A program made the position numbers and the translations under genes. Below, piece by piece: positions 48,729 through 57,336 of a stretch of 64,000 nucleotides of DNA. How positions within the stretch are numbered: position 1 is the first letter of the stretch; the number at the start of each line of letters is the position of its first letter. The stretch is from Arthrobacter sp. Soil763. Lineage in GTDB: Bacteria; Actinomycetota; Actinomycetes; Actinomycetales; Micrococcaceae. Under the pieces are notes generated by a model. The model did no database searches and was not told the origin of the DNA. It was given only the letters and a program-made list of their open reading frames with translations. The stretch is taken from positions 67,685 to 131,684 of the forward strand of contig NZ_LMSH01000001.1 of assembly GCF_001428365.1 (NCBI RefSeq), given 5' to 3'.

Positions 48729-51545
48729 CTACCCGGTGTTGCGCAGGCCTGCCGCCACGCCGTTGACCGTGATCAGCATGGCCCGCTGGAGGCGCTCGTC
48801 GATCTCGGCGTTGGGCATGTCCGTCTCCGCGGCGCCGGCCCGGACCCGGCGGAGCAGCTCCACCTGCAGGTAGCTGATCGGGTCAAGGTACTGGTCGCGG
48901 ATCTCGAGGGAGCGCTTGAGCGTGGGCTGCGCGTCCAACAGCAGGTCCTCGCCGGTCAGGTTCCGGATCTCGGCCACGGTCAGCTCGTACTCCGCCCGGA
49001 TGGCCTTGAACAGGTGGTGCAGCTCGCCCGGGACCAGGGTGGAGACGTAGTAGCCGGCGATATCCATGTCCGTCTTGGCGAGCGTCATTTCCACGTTCGA
49101 GAGCACGGACCGGAAGAAGTGCCAGCCCTCCATCATCTCCACGAGCTGGGCCGAGTGCCCTGCCTCGCGGGCGGCCTTGAGCCCGGACCCGACGCCGAAC
49201 CAGCCCGGGACGATCTGCCGCGACTGCGTCCAGCCGAAGACCCACGGGATGGCGCGGAGCCCTTCGAGGCCGGCGCCGGAGTCGGGCCGTTTGGAGGGCC
49301 GGGAGCCGATGTTCAGCGAGCCCAGCTGTTCCACTGGGGTGGAGGCCATGAAGTACGCCGGCAGGTCCGGATCGTCGATCAGGGTGCGGTAGCGGGCAAA
49401 CGCGGCGTCGGAGACGGCGTCCATCACGTGGCCGTAGCGCTCGCGCTGGTCCTCCGAAGTGCGCGGGGTGCGGTGCAGGGCCGAGCCCTGCAGCACCGCG
49501 GCGAGCGAAAGTTCCAGGTTCTCGCGGGCCAGCTCGGGCAGCGAGTACTTGTCCGAGATGACCTCGCCCTGTTCGGTGAACTTGATTTCGCCCTCCAGCA
49601 CACCGTTGGGCTGGGCCATGATCGCGTCGTAGGTCGGCCCTCCGCCGCGGCCCACGGAGCCCCCGCGGCCGTGGAAGAGCCGCACCCGCACCCCGTGCCG
49701 GGCGGCGACGTCGCGGAGTTTGCGCTGCGTCTTGTGGATCTCCCACTGGCTCGTCATCACGCCGGATTCCTTGTTCGAGTCCGAATAGCCGAGCATGATT
49801 TCCTGGACGTCGCCGCGCAGCCGGACCAGTTCCCGGTAGGACGAATCCGAGAGCAGCGCGTCCACGATCTCGGCCGACGCGCGCAGCTCCTCCACGGTTT
49901 CCAGCAGCGGGGCGAAGCCGATCTTCGCGTATGGCGCCTCACCGAAGAGGTTGACCAGCCCGGCTTCGCGGGCCAGCACCGCCGCGGCCAGCACGTCGTC
50001 GGCGCCGCGCGTCATGGAAATGATGTACGTCTCGATCACGTCGGGGCCGTAGGTGCGCAGCGCCCTGCGGATCTCGCGGAAGACGTCGTACGTTCCGTCC
50101 GCGACGCCGTCGAGCTTGATCGGGTGGCCGGAGAGCGGCCGGCGGGAGGCGAGCTCGGAGCCGAGCACCTCCAGGCGTTCCGCCCGGCTGAGCTCCGCGT
50201 ACCGCACGCCGGGTCCGCCGAGGCGGTCCATCAGCTGGCCGACGGCGTCATGGTGGTGGTCTGCGTGCTCGCGGATGTCGAGGGTGGCCAGCTGCAGGCC
50301 GAAGGAGGCGACGGCGCGGCGGACCCGGGCGAGGGCGCCGTCCGCGGCGAGGCCCGCCTGATGGTTGCGCAGCGAGGCCTCGAGCAGGCCGAGTTCGGCC
50401 AGCAGCTCCGCGGTGGCGGCGTAGTCGCGGCCGGGCTCGTGCGAGGACCCGGCCGCGACCCGGCGGCCGGTGTTCAGCAGCTTGGCCTTGATGCAGGTCA
50501 GCTTGAGCCGGTACGGTTCCTGCGCGTTGAGTTCCAGCACCCGGCGGTCCAGGCCGGGAAGGTTCTTCAGGTCGACGTCGATCGAGTCCAGCAGTTCCTG
50601 GTCCGCCCCGGCCAGCGCGGTGGAGTTGGAGAGGATGGAGATCAGCCCGTCGATCAGGCCGATGCTGATCCGGATGGCGTGCTGGTTCTGGATCTGCAGG
50701 ATTTCGCGGGTGACACCGGCGGTGACGTTGGGGTTGCCGTCCCGGTCACCGCCGATCCAGGAACCGAAGCGGATCGGCGCCTTCGCAACCGGCAGGGTGA
50801 CGCCGTGCTCGCCGAGCAGGTCGGAGAGGTCCGCGAGCATCTCCGGCATGGCGTCGCCGAGGATTCCCGTGAGGTAGTAGATCGCGTTCCGAGCTTCGTC
50901 CACCGGGGTGGGCCGGACCTGGCGGAGTTCGTCCGTCTGCCACATCTGGTCGATCACCTCGGCCAGCTGGCGGTCCTGGCGGCGGCGGGCCGAGGTGCCC
51001 TCCCGGGTCGTTTCGGCCAGGATGTCCGAGATCCGGCGGATCTTGTCCAGCACCGACCGGCGTGACGCCTCGGTGGGGTGGGCGGTGAAGATGGGCCGGA
51101 CGTCGAGTTCGTCCACGACGTCCTGGAGCACCCCGGCCCCGGCCTGACCGGCAATGTCCGCGACGGCCTTGGCCAGCCAGCCGTCCTTTTCCTGCCGGGT
51201 CCGGAGCCCGCGGACCCGGTGGACCTGTTCGGCGGCGTTGGCCAAGTGGAAGTAGAAGGCGAAGGCCCGGACGAGGTCGGTCGCCTGGTCCAGCGGCAGG
51301 GAGCCGAGCAGTTCGCGGACCTGGGCGACGACGTCGTACGAGCTCCACGGTCCGGTGGCGTCCGCGCCGCCGCGGGCGGCTTCCTTGGATTCCTTGGTCA
51401 GCAGGCGCACCTGCTCCACAAGGTCGAGCAGCTCGGGGCCGTGCTGGCGGACCAGGGATTCGCCGAGGAGGGTGGACACCCGGCGGACGTCGGCGCGCAG
51501 TTCGGCGGCGAGATCGGTGCCGGAAGTCATTGCAGTGTCAGCCAT
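48729..51545 (-). CDS. ppc: Phosphoenolpyruvate carboxylase
   Basis: A 938-residue anaplerotic enzyme making oxaloacetate from PEP and bicarbonate. Catalytic motifs are all present: [15 protein letters not shown] (His near 154), [10 protein letters not shown] (Lys), [15 protein letters not shown] (Gly-rich loop) and the C-terminal RNTG. Length and end are normal. ATG start with GAAAGA at 7 bases. An inverted repeat at 51596-51638 lies just upstream. It stands opposite to PEP carboxykinase, also encoded here. Confidence 0.97.
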   Translation of the reverse strand: MADTAMTSGTDLAAELRADVRRVSTLLGESLVRQHGPELLDLVEQVRLLTKESKEAARGGADATGPWSSYDVVAQVRELLGSLPLDQATDLVRAFAFYFHLANAAEQVHRVRGLRTRQEKDGWLAKAVADIAGQAGAGVLQDVVDELDVRPIFTAHPTEASRRSVLDKIRRISDILAETTREGTSARRRQDRQLAEVIDQMWQTDELRQVRPTPVDEARNAIYYLTGILGDAMPEMLADLSDLLGEHGVTLPVAKAPIRFGSWIGGDRDGNPNVTAGVTREILQIQNQHAIRISIGLIDGLISILSNSTALAGADQELLDSIDVDLKNLPGLDRRVLELNAQEPYRLKLTCIKAKLLNTGRRVAAGSSHEPGRDYAATAELLAELGLLEASLRNHQAGLAADGALARVRRAVASFGLQLATLDIREHADHHHDAVGQLMDRLGGPGVRYAELSRAERLEVLGSELASRRPLSGHPIKLDGVADGTYDVFREIRRALRTYGPDVIETYIISMTRGADDVLAAAVLAREAGLVNLFGEAPYAKIGFAPLLETVEELRASAEIVDALLSDSSYRELVRLRGDVQEIMLGYSDSNKESGVMTSQWEIHKTQRKLRDVAARHGVRVRLFHGRGGSVGRGGGPTYDAIMAQPNGVLEGEIKFTEQGEVISDKYSLPELARENLELSLAAVLQGSALHRTPRTSEDQRERYGHVMDAVSDAAFARYRTLIDDPDLPAYFMASTPVEQLGSLNIGSRPSKRPDSGAGLEGLRAIPWVFGWTQSRQIVPGWFGVGSGLKAAREAGHSAQLVEMMEGWHFFRSVLSNVEMTLAKTDMDIAGYYVSTLVPGELHHLFKAIRAEYELTVAEIRNLTGEDLLLDAQPTLKRSLEIRDQYLDPISYLQVELLRRVRAGAAETDMPNAEIDERLQRAMLITVNGVAAGLRNTG

Positions 51546-51595
51546 GGAAACATCTTTCGAGGGTTCGACGTGGCTCGTACACTGCGCTGGATACT

Positions 51596-51638
51596 GTGAG
51601 CCGGGTTACTTGTACCCATGGGATGTTACCCGGCTCAC
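51596..51638. promoter_or_regulatory. Inverted repeat upstream of ppc
   Basis: GTGAGCCGGGT (51596-51606) and ACCCGGCTCAC (51628-51638) are perfect 11-bp arms; inside lies CCCATGGG. It sits 51 bp before the ppc start and 57 bp after the end of the Rieske gene, so it is either an operator or promoter element of ppc or the Rieske terminator. No T-tract is present. Confidence 0.6.
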
Positions 51639-51695
51639 GCGAGAGCCGGGAATCCGTCTCACCTAGCGTCCCGCCCTGTGGGGTCCGGCGCAGGG

Positions 51696-52550
51696 CTATC
51701 CGGGCGTCCGGCGGACCTCGATCCGCCCCTCGTTCAGGCGCGTCTCGTAGCGGGGCTGCGGGCGGGTCGCGGGGCCTCGGACGACGCTGCCGTCCTTCAG
51801 GCGGAAGGTGCTGCCGTGCCAGGGGCAGACGACGCAGCCGCCGTCGATCTCGCCCTGTTCAAGCGGGCCGCCCATGTGGCTGCAGACGCTGTCCACGGCC
51901 AGGATCCTCGAACCCGAGCGGTACAGCAGCACCGAGACCTTGCCGGCCTCCACCTTGCGGTGGCCGCCGTCGGGCAGCTCGGCGTCGTCGAGCACCGGGG
52001 TCCATTTCGCCGGGCCGGTCCGGTTGGCCGTCCGGTTCACGTTCACCCCATTGGCGTAGCTGAGGTGGCCGCCCAGGAAGCCGCCGACCATCAGGATGCC
52101 GAATCCGGCCAGGCCCAGCGTTTTGCCCAGCCCGCGGCTTCCCTTCGACCGGGCGACGCCGGACGCGGCGTAGAGGCCGAGCGCCGCGCTGTTGGCCGCG
52201 GCGTGCACCAGCCCCACCCGGCGGGGTTTTCCCTGGGTGTCCGACCAGTCGTTGAGCCCGGCCGCGGCCGTCGGAACGGCGGCGGCGATCCCGACGGCCA
52301 CCAGGAGGTCGGCGGCGGGCTTCATGGTCTCGCCGCCCAGGGTGTCCAGCAGGGCCGCCATGCTCCAGGCGCCGATCGGGAGATCGGTGAGCAGCGGATG
52401 GACCGGGTGGCCGATGAGGGTGCCGCTGAGGACGTTCCGGACAACTCGCGGTTGCACCGCCTTGCCGACCACCCCGGCGAGGGCGGCCGAGACCCCGTCC
52501 AGCCGGTCAAAGCGCTCGATCGAAGCTACGAGGGAATCCAGCGGGTTCAT
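51696..52550 (-). CDS. DUF2231 membrane domain fused to Rieske [2Fe-2S] domain
   Basis: A 284-residue protein. Residues about 1-165 form a DUF2231 unit with four membrane helices and the histidine-bearing GTLIGHPVHPLLTDLPIGAW. Residues about 180-284 form a Rieske domain with CSHMGGPLEQGEI and CPWHGSTFRLKDGSVVRGPA, which supply the two Cys and two His ligands. It is probably a membrane electron-transfer protein; the partner is unknown. This fusion is known from actinobacteria. Monocistronic between ppc and the reductase gene. Confidence 0.92.
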   Translation of the reverse strand: MNPLDSLVASIERFDRLDGVSAALAGVVGKAVQPRVVRNVLSGTLIGHPVHPLLTDLPIGAWSMAALLDTLGGETMKPAADLLVAVGIAAAVPTAAAGLNDWSDTQGKPRRVGLVHAAANSAALGLYAASGVARSKGSRGLGKTLGLAGFGILMVGGFLGGHLSYANGVNVNRTANRTGPAKWTPVLDDAELPDGGHRKVEAGKVSVLLYRSGSRILAVDSVCSHMGGPLEQGEIDGGCVVCPWHGSTFRLKDGSVVRGPATRPQPRYETRLNEGRIEVRRTPG

Positions 52551-52638
52551 GTCTACTCCTGGGTTTCGGGCCGGAGAAGTGCGCAGGGCACCCAGTGTTC
52601 CACCCGGCCTGCGGGCGGATCAAGGCCCGAAAGCACCC

Positions 52639-53319
52639 CTAGCGGGCAATCTTGAAGTTGAAGTCCGCGTTGCCGAGGGCGCCCCACAGCCGGAGCCAGA
52701 TCGGCAGGAGCATCTCCGTGCCGCGGGCCGTGGTGATGTCGCCGAGGTCGATGATGTCGCGGTGCCCCAGCTCGGCGAGCAGCCCCGCCACCACCGCCTT
52801 GGCATCCGCGTCGTTGCCGGAGACAAACACCGAGTGGTCCCCGCCGGCCACGCTCGCCGGGTCGACCATGACGGCCGCGTTCATCGTGTTGAGCGTCTTC
52901 ACCACCCGGGCCTCGGGAAAAGCGCGCTGGAGCTGCTCGCCGAGGCTGTCCGTGTTCACCGGATTCAACGACGGCGGGAAGCCCTGGGAGAAGTCGAGCG
53001 GGTTGGCGATGTCGATGACGACCTTGCCAGCAAGGTTGCTTGCACCCGCTGCGGTCAGGGCGTCCAGCGAGCCGCTGCCGTTGGTGGCGTTGACCACGAT
53101 CTCGCTGCCGGCGGCTGCCTCCGCGAAACCGGTCAGGGGGATCCCGCTGTGTTCGGCGTGCCACTGCGAAAACGGCGCGCCGCCCATCGGACCGGCCTCG
53201 GTCCGGGCCAGCGTTGCCTGCGGGTCGCGGGTGCCGATGACGACGTCGTGGCCCAGCGCGGCGAGGGCGGCCGCGACCGTGGGGCCGACCGTGCCGGTGC
53301 CGAATACTGCGATTTTCAT
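52639..53319 (-). CDS. NADPH-dependent F420-reductase-like / NAD(P)-binding protein
   Basis: A 226-residue Rossmann protein. MKIAVFGTGTVGPTVAAAL at the start binds NADP. GTRDP, VVNATNGSGSLDAL, VVIDIANPLDFSQG and VVKTLNTMNAAVM match the F420-dependent NADP oxidoreductase/YahK-like family. F420 use itself is not certain. The ATG at 53319 has GAGGT at 5 bases; a longer frame starts at 53367 inside the operator region. It is divergent from the TetR gene at 53455, with three operator-like boxes between them, so the TetR protein probably represses it. Confidence 0.83.
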   Translation of the reverse strand: MKIAVFGTGTVGPTVAAALAALGHDVVIGTRDPQATLARTEAGPMGGAPFSQWHAEHSGIPLTGFAEAAAGSEIVVNATNGSGSLDALTAAGASNLAGKVVIDIANPLDFSQGFPPSLNPVNTDSLGEQLQRAFPEARVVKTLNTMNAAVMVDPASVAGGDHSVFVSGNDADAKAVVAGLLAELGHRDIIDLGDITTARGTEMLLPIWLRLWGALGNADFNFKIAR

Positions 53320-53360
53320 GGGGACCTCATTCGGGAAGAAGGGATTGGGCTCGCAACGGG

Positions 53361-53440
53361 TAGACAAGTTCGTCTACCGCAAACGAGACGCTATCAGACA
53401 GAACTGTCTACGGCAATCACTGTTTGGACAGACTCGTCTG
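53361..53440. promoter_or_regulatory. Three TetR-type operator boxes between divergent genes
   Basis: Boxes TAGAC-N6-GTCTA (53361-53376), CAGAC-N6-GTCTA (53395-53410) and TGGAC-N6-GTCTG (53425-53440) share the pattern YRGAC-N6-GTCTR. Their centres are 34 and 30 bp apart, about three helical turns, so dimers would bind on one face of the DNA. The first box extends to GTAGAC/GTCTAC. Confidence 0.8.
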
Positions 53441-53454
53441 TGTACCATGAAGTT

Positions 53455-54099
53455 ATGACCCCGTCCGCAGCCGCCGCCCCCACCGCCGCCGCCGAGGCCG
53501 GCCCGCGGGCAGCGCGGACCCCGGCCGGAGCAGCCCGGGAGAAGATCCTCGCCACCGCCTTCCGGCTCTTTTACGCCCAGGGCCTCCGTGCCGCCGGCGT
53601 CGACACGATCATCGCCGAGTCCGGCGTCGCCAAAGCAACCTTCTACAAGTACTTCCCGGCCAAGGACGACCTGATCCTGGCGTATCTGGAGCAGGTCGAC
53701 GGCGTGTGGACCGGGCAGTTGCGCGCCGCCGCCGAAGCTGCGGGCCCGGACCCCGCGGACCAGCTGGTCGGACTCTTTGACGCGCTCTCCAGCGCCTGCC
53801 GGCGCGACGGTTACCGGGGCTGCGCGTTCATCAACGCCGCCGCCGAAGCGCCGTCGGGCACGCGCGTGCATGAGCGCACGGTCGCCCACAAACAGCAGAT
53901 CCTGGCCTGGATCCGGGGGCTGGCCGAGCAGGCGGGGGCCGCCGACCCGGACCAGCTGGCGCGCAGCCTCACCCTGGTCCTCGACGGCGGGCTGGCCAGC
54001 GGCGTGCTCGACGCCGACCCCGCCGCCGCCACCGCCGCCCGCAACACCGCCGCGCAGCTGGTGGCCGCCGCCCTTCCGTCCCCGCCTGCCCGCCACTGA
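53455..54099 (+). CDS. TetR-family repressor
   Basis: A 214-residue regulator. A Pro/Ala-rich leader of 25 residues is followed by the TetR DNA-binding domain (REKILATAFRLFYAQGLRAAGV; DTIIAESGVAKATFYKYFPAKDDL) and a TetR C-terminal domain (CRRDGYRGCAFINAAAEAPSG; LTLVLDGGLASGVL) as in the YcdC/AcrR-like group. ATG at 53455. The divergent NAD(P) enzyme gene and its own gene are probably both controlled through the boxes at 53361-53440. A DUF1684 gene follows after 16 bp and is likely cotranscribed. Confidence 0.92.
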   Translation: MTPSAAAAPTAAAEAGPRAARTPAGAAREKILATAFRLFYAQGLRAAGVDTIIAESGVAKATFYKYFPAKDDLILAYLEQVDGVWTGQLRAAAEAAGPDPADQLVGLFDALSSACRRDGYRGCAFINAAAEAPSGTRVHERTVAHKQQILAWIRGLAEQAGAADPDQLARSLTLVLDGGLASGVLDADPAAATAARNTAAQLVAAALPSPPARH

Positions 54100-54115
54100 C
54101 CTGCCGGAGAATCTC

Positions 54116-54943
54116 ATGACCACCGACGCTCCCGCCGCCGACGCCCAGCTGGTCCGCTGGCAGCGCTTCCGGAAGAACCGCAACGAAGCCTTGGCCGCCG
54201 ATTACGGCTGGCTCACCCTAACGTCCTTCCAGTGGCTCCCGGCGTCGCCCGCCGCCGTCGAAACCGCCCCGGGACTGTGGTCCACCGACGGCTCGACGGC
54301 GGTTCTCACCGCTGCCGCGGCCGACGGGCTGACCCTCGTGGAGACCGGCGAACCCGTGGACGGAACCATCCGCGCCGTCCTAGCCGACGAGGAGTCCCTG
54401 CTCTGGGTCCAGTTCGGCGGGGCGGACGGGCGCCGGGTCCGGGTGGAACTGGCCATGCGGGCCGGCAGGTACGCGATCCGCACCCGGGATTCGGCGTCGC
54501 CGGTGTTCACCGGGTTCGACGGCGTGCCCACCTTCGACTACCGGCCGGACCTGGTCATCGAAGCCCGCTTCGAGCCCTACCCGGAGCCGGTGGACGTGCC
54601 TATCGGGACCGCCAACCCGCTGGTGGACGGGGTGCACCGGTCGGTGGGCGAACTCGTCTTCCGGCTTCCCGGGCAGGCGCATGAGTGCCGCCTGCAGGCC
54701 GAGGAGGAAAAACTCGGCGCCCTGACGGTGACGTTCCACGACGAAACCAACGGCGACACGACAGACGAGTGGCGCAAGGTGTCGACGGCCCGGCCAAGGC
54801 CCGACGGCAGCGTCATCCTAGATTTCAACCGGGCGATCAACTACCCCAGCGCCTTCACCCCCTACGGCACCTGCCCCATGCCGGTGAAGATCAACAGCCT
54901 GGACTACCGGATCGAAGCCGGCGAGAAGGCCCCGTTCGCCTGA
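54116..54943 (+). CDS. DUF1684 protein
   Basis: A 275-residue protein of the DUF1684 family, recognised by RFRKNRNEALAADYGWLTLTSF, FDYRPDLVIEARFEPYPEPV, LTVTFHDETNG and the highly conserved end LDFNRAINYPSAFTPYGTCP. It is soluble and has no signal peptide. The biochemical role of the family is unknown. It is probably the second gene of the TetR operon and thus under the same control as the reductase on the other side. Confidence 0.88.
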   Translation: MTTDAPAADAQLVRWQRFRKNRNEALAADYGWLTLTSFQWLPASPAAVETAPGLWSTDGSTAVLTAAAADGLTLVETGEPVDGTIRAVLADEESLLWVQFGGADGRRVRVELAMRAGRYAIRTRDSASPVFTGFDGVPTFDYRPDLVIEARFEPYPEPVDVPIGTANPLVDGVHRSVGELVFRLPGQAHECRLQAEEEKLGALTVTFHDETNGDTTDEWRKVSTARPRPDGSVILDFNRAINYPSAFTPYGTCPMPVKINSLDYRIEAGEKAPFA

Positions 54944-54948
54944 TCCCC

Positions 54949-55138
54949 CAGCGCGAACGGACACTTCGCGCCCAAAAAAGCGCGGCGACGCAGGGCCTGA
55001 AGTGTACGTTCGCGCGCAAAGCACGCAGACGCAGGGCCTGAAGTGTACGTTCGCGCGCAAAGCACGCAGACGCAGGGCCTGAAGTGTACGTTCGCGCGTA
55101 AGGCCGCCGACGCAGGGCCTGAAGTGTACGTTCGCGCT
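54949..55138. repeat. 41-bp tandem repeat array with inverted lead copy (repeat family A)
   Basis: An inverted copy CAGCGCGAACGGACACTT (54949-54966) is followed by direct units beginning GACGCAGGGCCTGAAGTGTA at 54987, 55028, 55069 and 55109. The first two units are identical over 41 bp; the third diverges at its end and the fourth is cut short. The GAAGTGTACGTTCGC core is the same element as in the palindrome at 9922-9980. There are no unique spacers. It lies between convergent stops. Confidence 0.92.
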
Positions 55139-55145
55139 CTGGGGG

Positions 55146-56372
55146 TTAGACGATGGCCGACACGCCAGTCACGGCCCGGCCCACGATCAGGGTGTTGATC
55201 TCGTACGACCCCTCGTAGGTGTAAATCGCTTCGGCGTCGGCGAAGATCTTGGCCATCCGGTAGTCGGTGACGATCCCGTTGCCGCCCAGCAGGGACCGGC
55301 CCATCGCGACGGTTTCCCGCATCCGGGCGCTGACATACGACTTCGCCAGCGCCACCTGCGGCATATCCGCGGCGCCGTCGGCCTGCAGCTGCGCCAGCCG
55401 GACCATCATGCCCATGCTTGCCACCGCGTTGCCCAGCATCGCCACCAGCTGCTGCTGGACCAGTTGGAACTTCGCCAGCGGCCGGCCGAACTGCTGGCGT
55501 TCGACGGCGTACTGCCGGGCGACGTCGAACGCGGCCAGCTGCTGGCCCACACCCTGCCAGGCGACCATGATCCGGGAGCCGCGGAGCAGTTCGTTGGTGT
55601 CCTCGAAGCTGTTGATCCCGGCGAAGCGGTCGGCCTCGGCCACCCGGACGTCGGTGAACTCGATGTCCGCGTTCTGCACCGTGCGCAGCGCGATCTTGTT
55701 CTCGATCCGGCTCCGGCGCACGCCGGGCAGCGCCGCGTCGACGATGAACCCGCGGATGCTGCCGTCGGCCTCGTCGCGGGCCCAGACCAGCATGTAGTCA
55801 CAGAACGTGCCGTTGCCGATCCAGCGCTTGGCGCCGTTGAGCACCCAGTAGTCGCCGGAGTCCCCGCCGGACACGCGCCGCGCCGTGGTCTCCATGCCGC
55901 CGGCGACGTCGGAGCCGTGGTCCGGCTCGGTCAGCGCGAAGGCCCCGGTGGTGCGCAGGGCAGCCGCGTCGGCCAGCAGCCGGGCCTTCTGGTCCTCGGA
56001 GCCGAAGCCGTAGAGCGACTCCACGAACAGGTCGTGGTGGACGAGGAAGAAGGTGGCGAGCGAGGTGTCCACCCGGGTCATCTCGGCGATGACGAGCCCG
56101 GCGAAGAGGTGGCTGTAGCCGCGCTGCGCCGGGGCGCTGAGTTCCAGCGCGGCGAGCTTGGGCAGGATGTGCGCCGGGAATTCGGCGTCATTCCACCACT
56201 GGGTGGCGAACGGCGCCACCTCGCGCGCCAGGAAGTCCCGCAGTTCCGCCAGCTTGGCCTGCTCCGCGGCGCTGAGCAGCGCCTCGAACCCGTAGAAATC
56301 CGCGGTCGGCAGCCCGGCGGCGCCGCCGGCGGGAGTGCCGGAGGCGGCGGGGGCGTCCACGCCGAGGCTCAC
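55146..56372 (-). CDS. Acyl-CoA dehydrogenase (glutaryl-CoA dehydrogenase-like)
   Basis: A 408-residue FAD enzyme. FAD- and substrate-binding stretches are [20 protein letters not shown] and [20 protein letters not shown]. The C-terminal domain has [18 protein letters not shown] and [16 protein letters not shown]. The catalytic Glu is in [19 protein letters not shown], the glutaryl-CoA-like placement. The substrate chain cannot be fixed. It overlaps the upstream SDR gene by 4 bp, so they work in one pathway, presumably degradation of a short or branched acyl-CoA. Confidence 0.92.
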   Translation of the reverse strand: MSLGVDAPAASGTPAGGAAGLPTADFYGFEALLSAAEQAKLAELRDFLAREVAPFATQWWNDAEFPAHILPKLAALELSAPAQRGYSHLFAGLVIAEMTRVDTSLATFFLVHHDLFVESLYGFGSEDQKARLLADAAALRTTGAFALTEPDHGSDVAGGMETTARRVSGGDSGDYWVLNGAKRWIGNGTFCDYMLVWARDEADGSIRGFIVDAALPGVRRSRIENKIALRTVQNADIEFTDVRVAEADRFAGINSFEDTNELLRGSRIMVAWQGVGQQLAAFDVARQYAVERQQFGRPLAKFQLVQQQLVAMLGNAVASMGMMVRLAQLQADGAADMPQVALAKSYVSARMRETVAMGRSLLGGNGIVTDYRMAKIFADAEAIYTYEGSYEINTLIVGRAVTGVSAIV

Positions 56373-57178
56373 TTCGGTCCCATGCGGATGGCGCCGTCGA
56401 GCCGGATGGTTTCGCCGTTGAGCATCGCGTTGTCCACGATGTGCGCGGCGAGGTTGGCGTACTCCGCGGGTCGGCCGAGCCGGGACGGGTGGGGCACCTG
56501 CGCCCCGAGGGAGTCCTGCGCTTCCTGCGGCAGGCCCGCCATCATGGGGGTCTCGAAGATGCCGGGGGCGATCGTCACCACGCGGATCAGCGAGCGCGCC
56601 AGTTCCCGGGCAATCGGCAGCGTCATCGCAGCCACCGCGCCCTTGGAGGCGGAGTAGGCTGGCTGGCCGATCTGGCCGTCGAACGCGGCGACCGAGGCGG
56701 TATTGATGATGACGCCGCGCTCCGGGCCGCCGAGCTCCGTGGCGACCGGCTCGGTGGCGGCCATCGCGGCGGCAGCCAGGCGGATGACATTGAACGTGCC
56801 CACCAGGTTGATCTGGATGACGCGGCTGAAGGTCTCCAGCGGCAGTACGCCTTCACGGCCCAGCACCTTCCCCGGGGTGGCGATGCCGGCGCAGTTCACC
56901 ACGATCCGGAGGGGGCCAAGGTCGACGGCGGCGTCGACGGCGGCCTGCACCTGCTCCTCGCTGGTGACATCCGCGGGGACAAAGACGGCCCGGTTGGCCG
57001 CTTCGGGCGCGCCGCCGCCGGCCGACGCGTTGAGATCGGCAGCGAAGGCTTCCCCGGCCGAGTTTGGCAGGTCGACCAGCACCACGGACGCCCCGGCGTC
57101 GAACAGCCGCCGCGCGGTCGCGGCCCCCAGCCCGGACGCGCCGCCCGTAATCAGCGCAACAGTACCCGAGACGTCCAT
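56369..57178 (-). CDS. SDR dehydrogenase, 3-hydroxyacyl-CoA dehydrogenase type II-like
   Basis: A 269-residue short-chain dehydrogenase. NAD-binding is [19 protein letters not shown] with DLPNS behind strand 2 (NAD preference). [20 protein letters not shown] (Ser) and YSASKGAV (Tyr, Lys) complete the catalytic set; the end is [20 protein letters not shown], close to HSD17B10-type 3-hydroxyacyl-CoA dehydrogenases. It is coupled to the acyl-CoA dehydrogenase. ATG at 57178. Confidence 0.92.
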   Translation of the reverse strand: MDVSGTVALITGGASGLGAATARRLFDAGASVVLVDLPNSAGEAFAADLNASAGGGAPEAANRAVFVPADVTSEEQVQAAVDAAVDLGPLRIVVNCAGIATPGKVLGREGVLPLETFSRVIQINLVGTFNVIRLAAAAMAATEPVATELGGPERGVIINTASVAAFDGQIGQPAYSASKGAVAAMTLPIARELARSLIRVVTIAPGIFETPMMAGLPQEAQDSLGAQVPHPSRLGRPAEYANLAAHIVDNAMLNGETIRLDGAIRMGPK

Positions 57179-57324
57179 GCATCCTCCTTGATGTGGAACG
57201 AAACCCCGGCACTGACACCTGTCGGGCCCGCCGGCCGGGGAACGCTTAGTTAGTTTAGGTTAACTGGAATAGGAATGTTGCGCACCCCCGCGCCGGGTTT
57301 CCGCGCTGAAGCCGCGGCCGCCAC

Positions 57325-57330
57325 TAGGCT
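57325..57330 (+). promoter_or_regulatory. -10 box TAGGCT of the GH76-like gene
   Basis: TAGGCT-N6-ATG (57337), identical in sequence and spacing to the box at 8445. Confidence 0.6.
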
Positions 57331-57336
57331 TGGTCC

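Noticed and set aside
48708..51065. 785-residue open frame on the plus strand
   Set aside because: Antisense of ppc, which has all catalytic motifs; the translation has no recognisable domain and abnormal His/Gly/Arg richness.
54987..55138. Possible CRISPR array
   Set aside because: The 41-bp units follow each other directly with no unique spacers, and no cas gene is near.
57247..57270. DtxR-like box in TTAGTTAGTTTAGGTTAAC upstream of the SDR and GH76 genes
   Set aside because: Only scattered consensus positions match in any register and symmetry is poor; AT-rich promoter DNA explains it.
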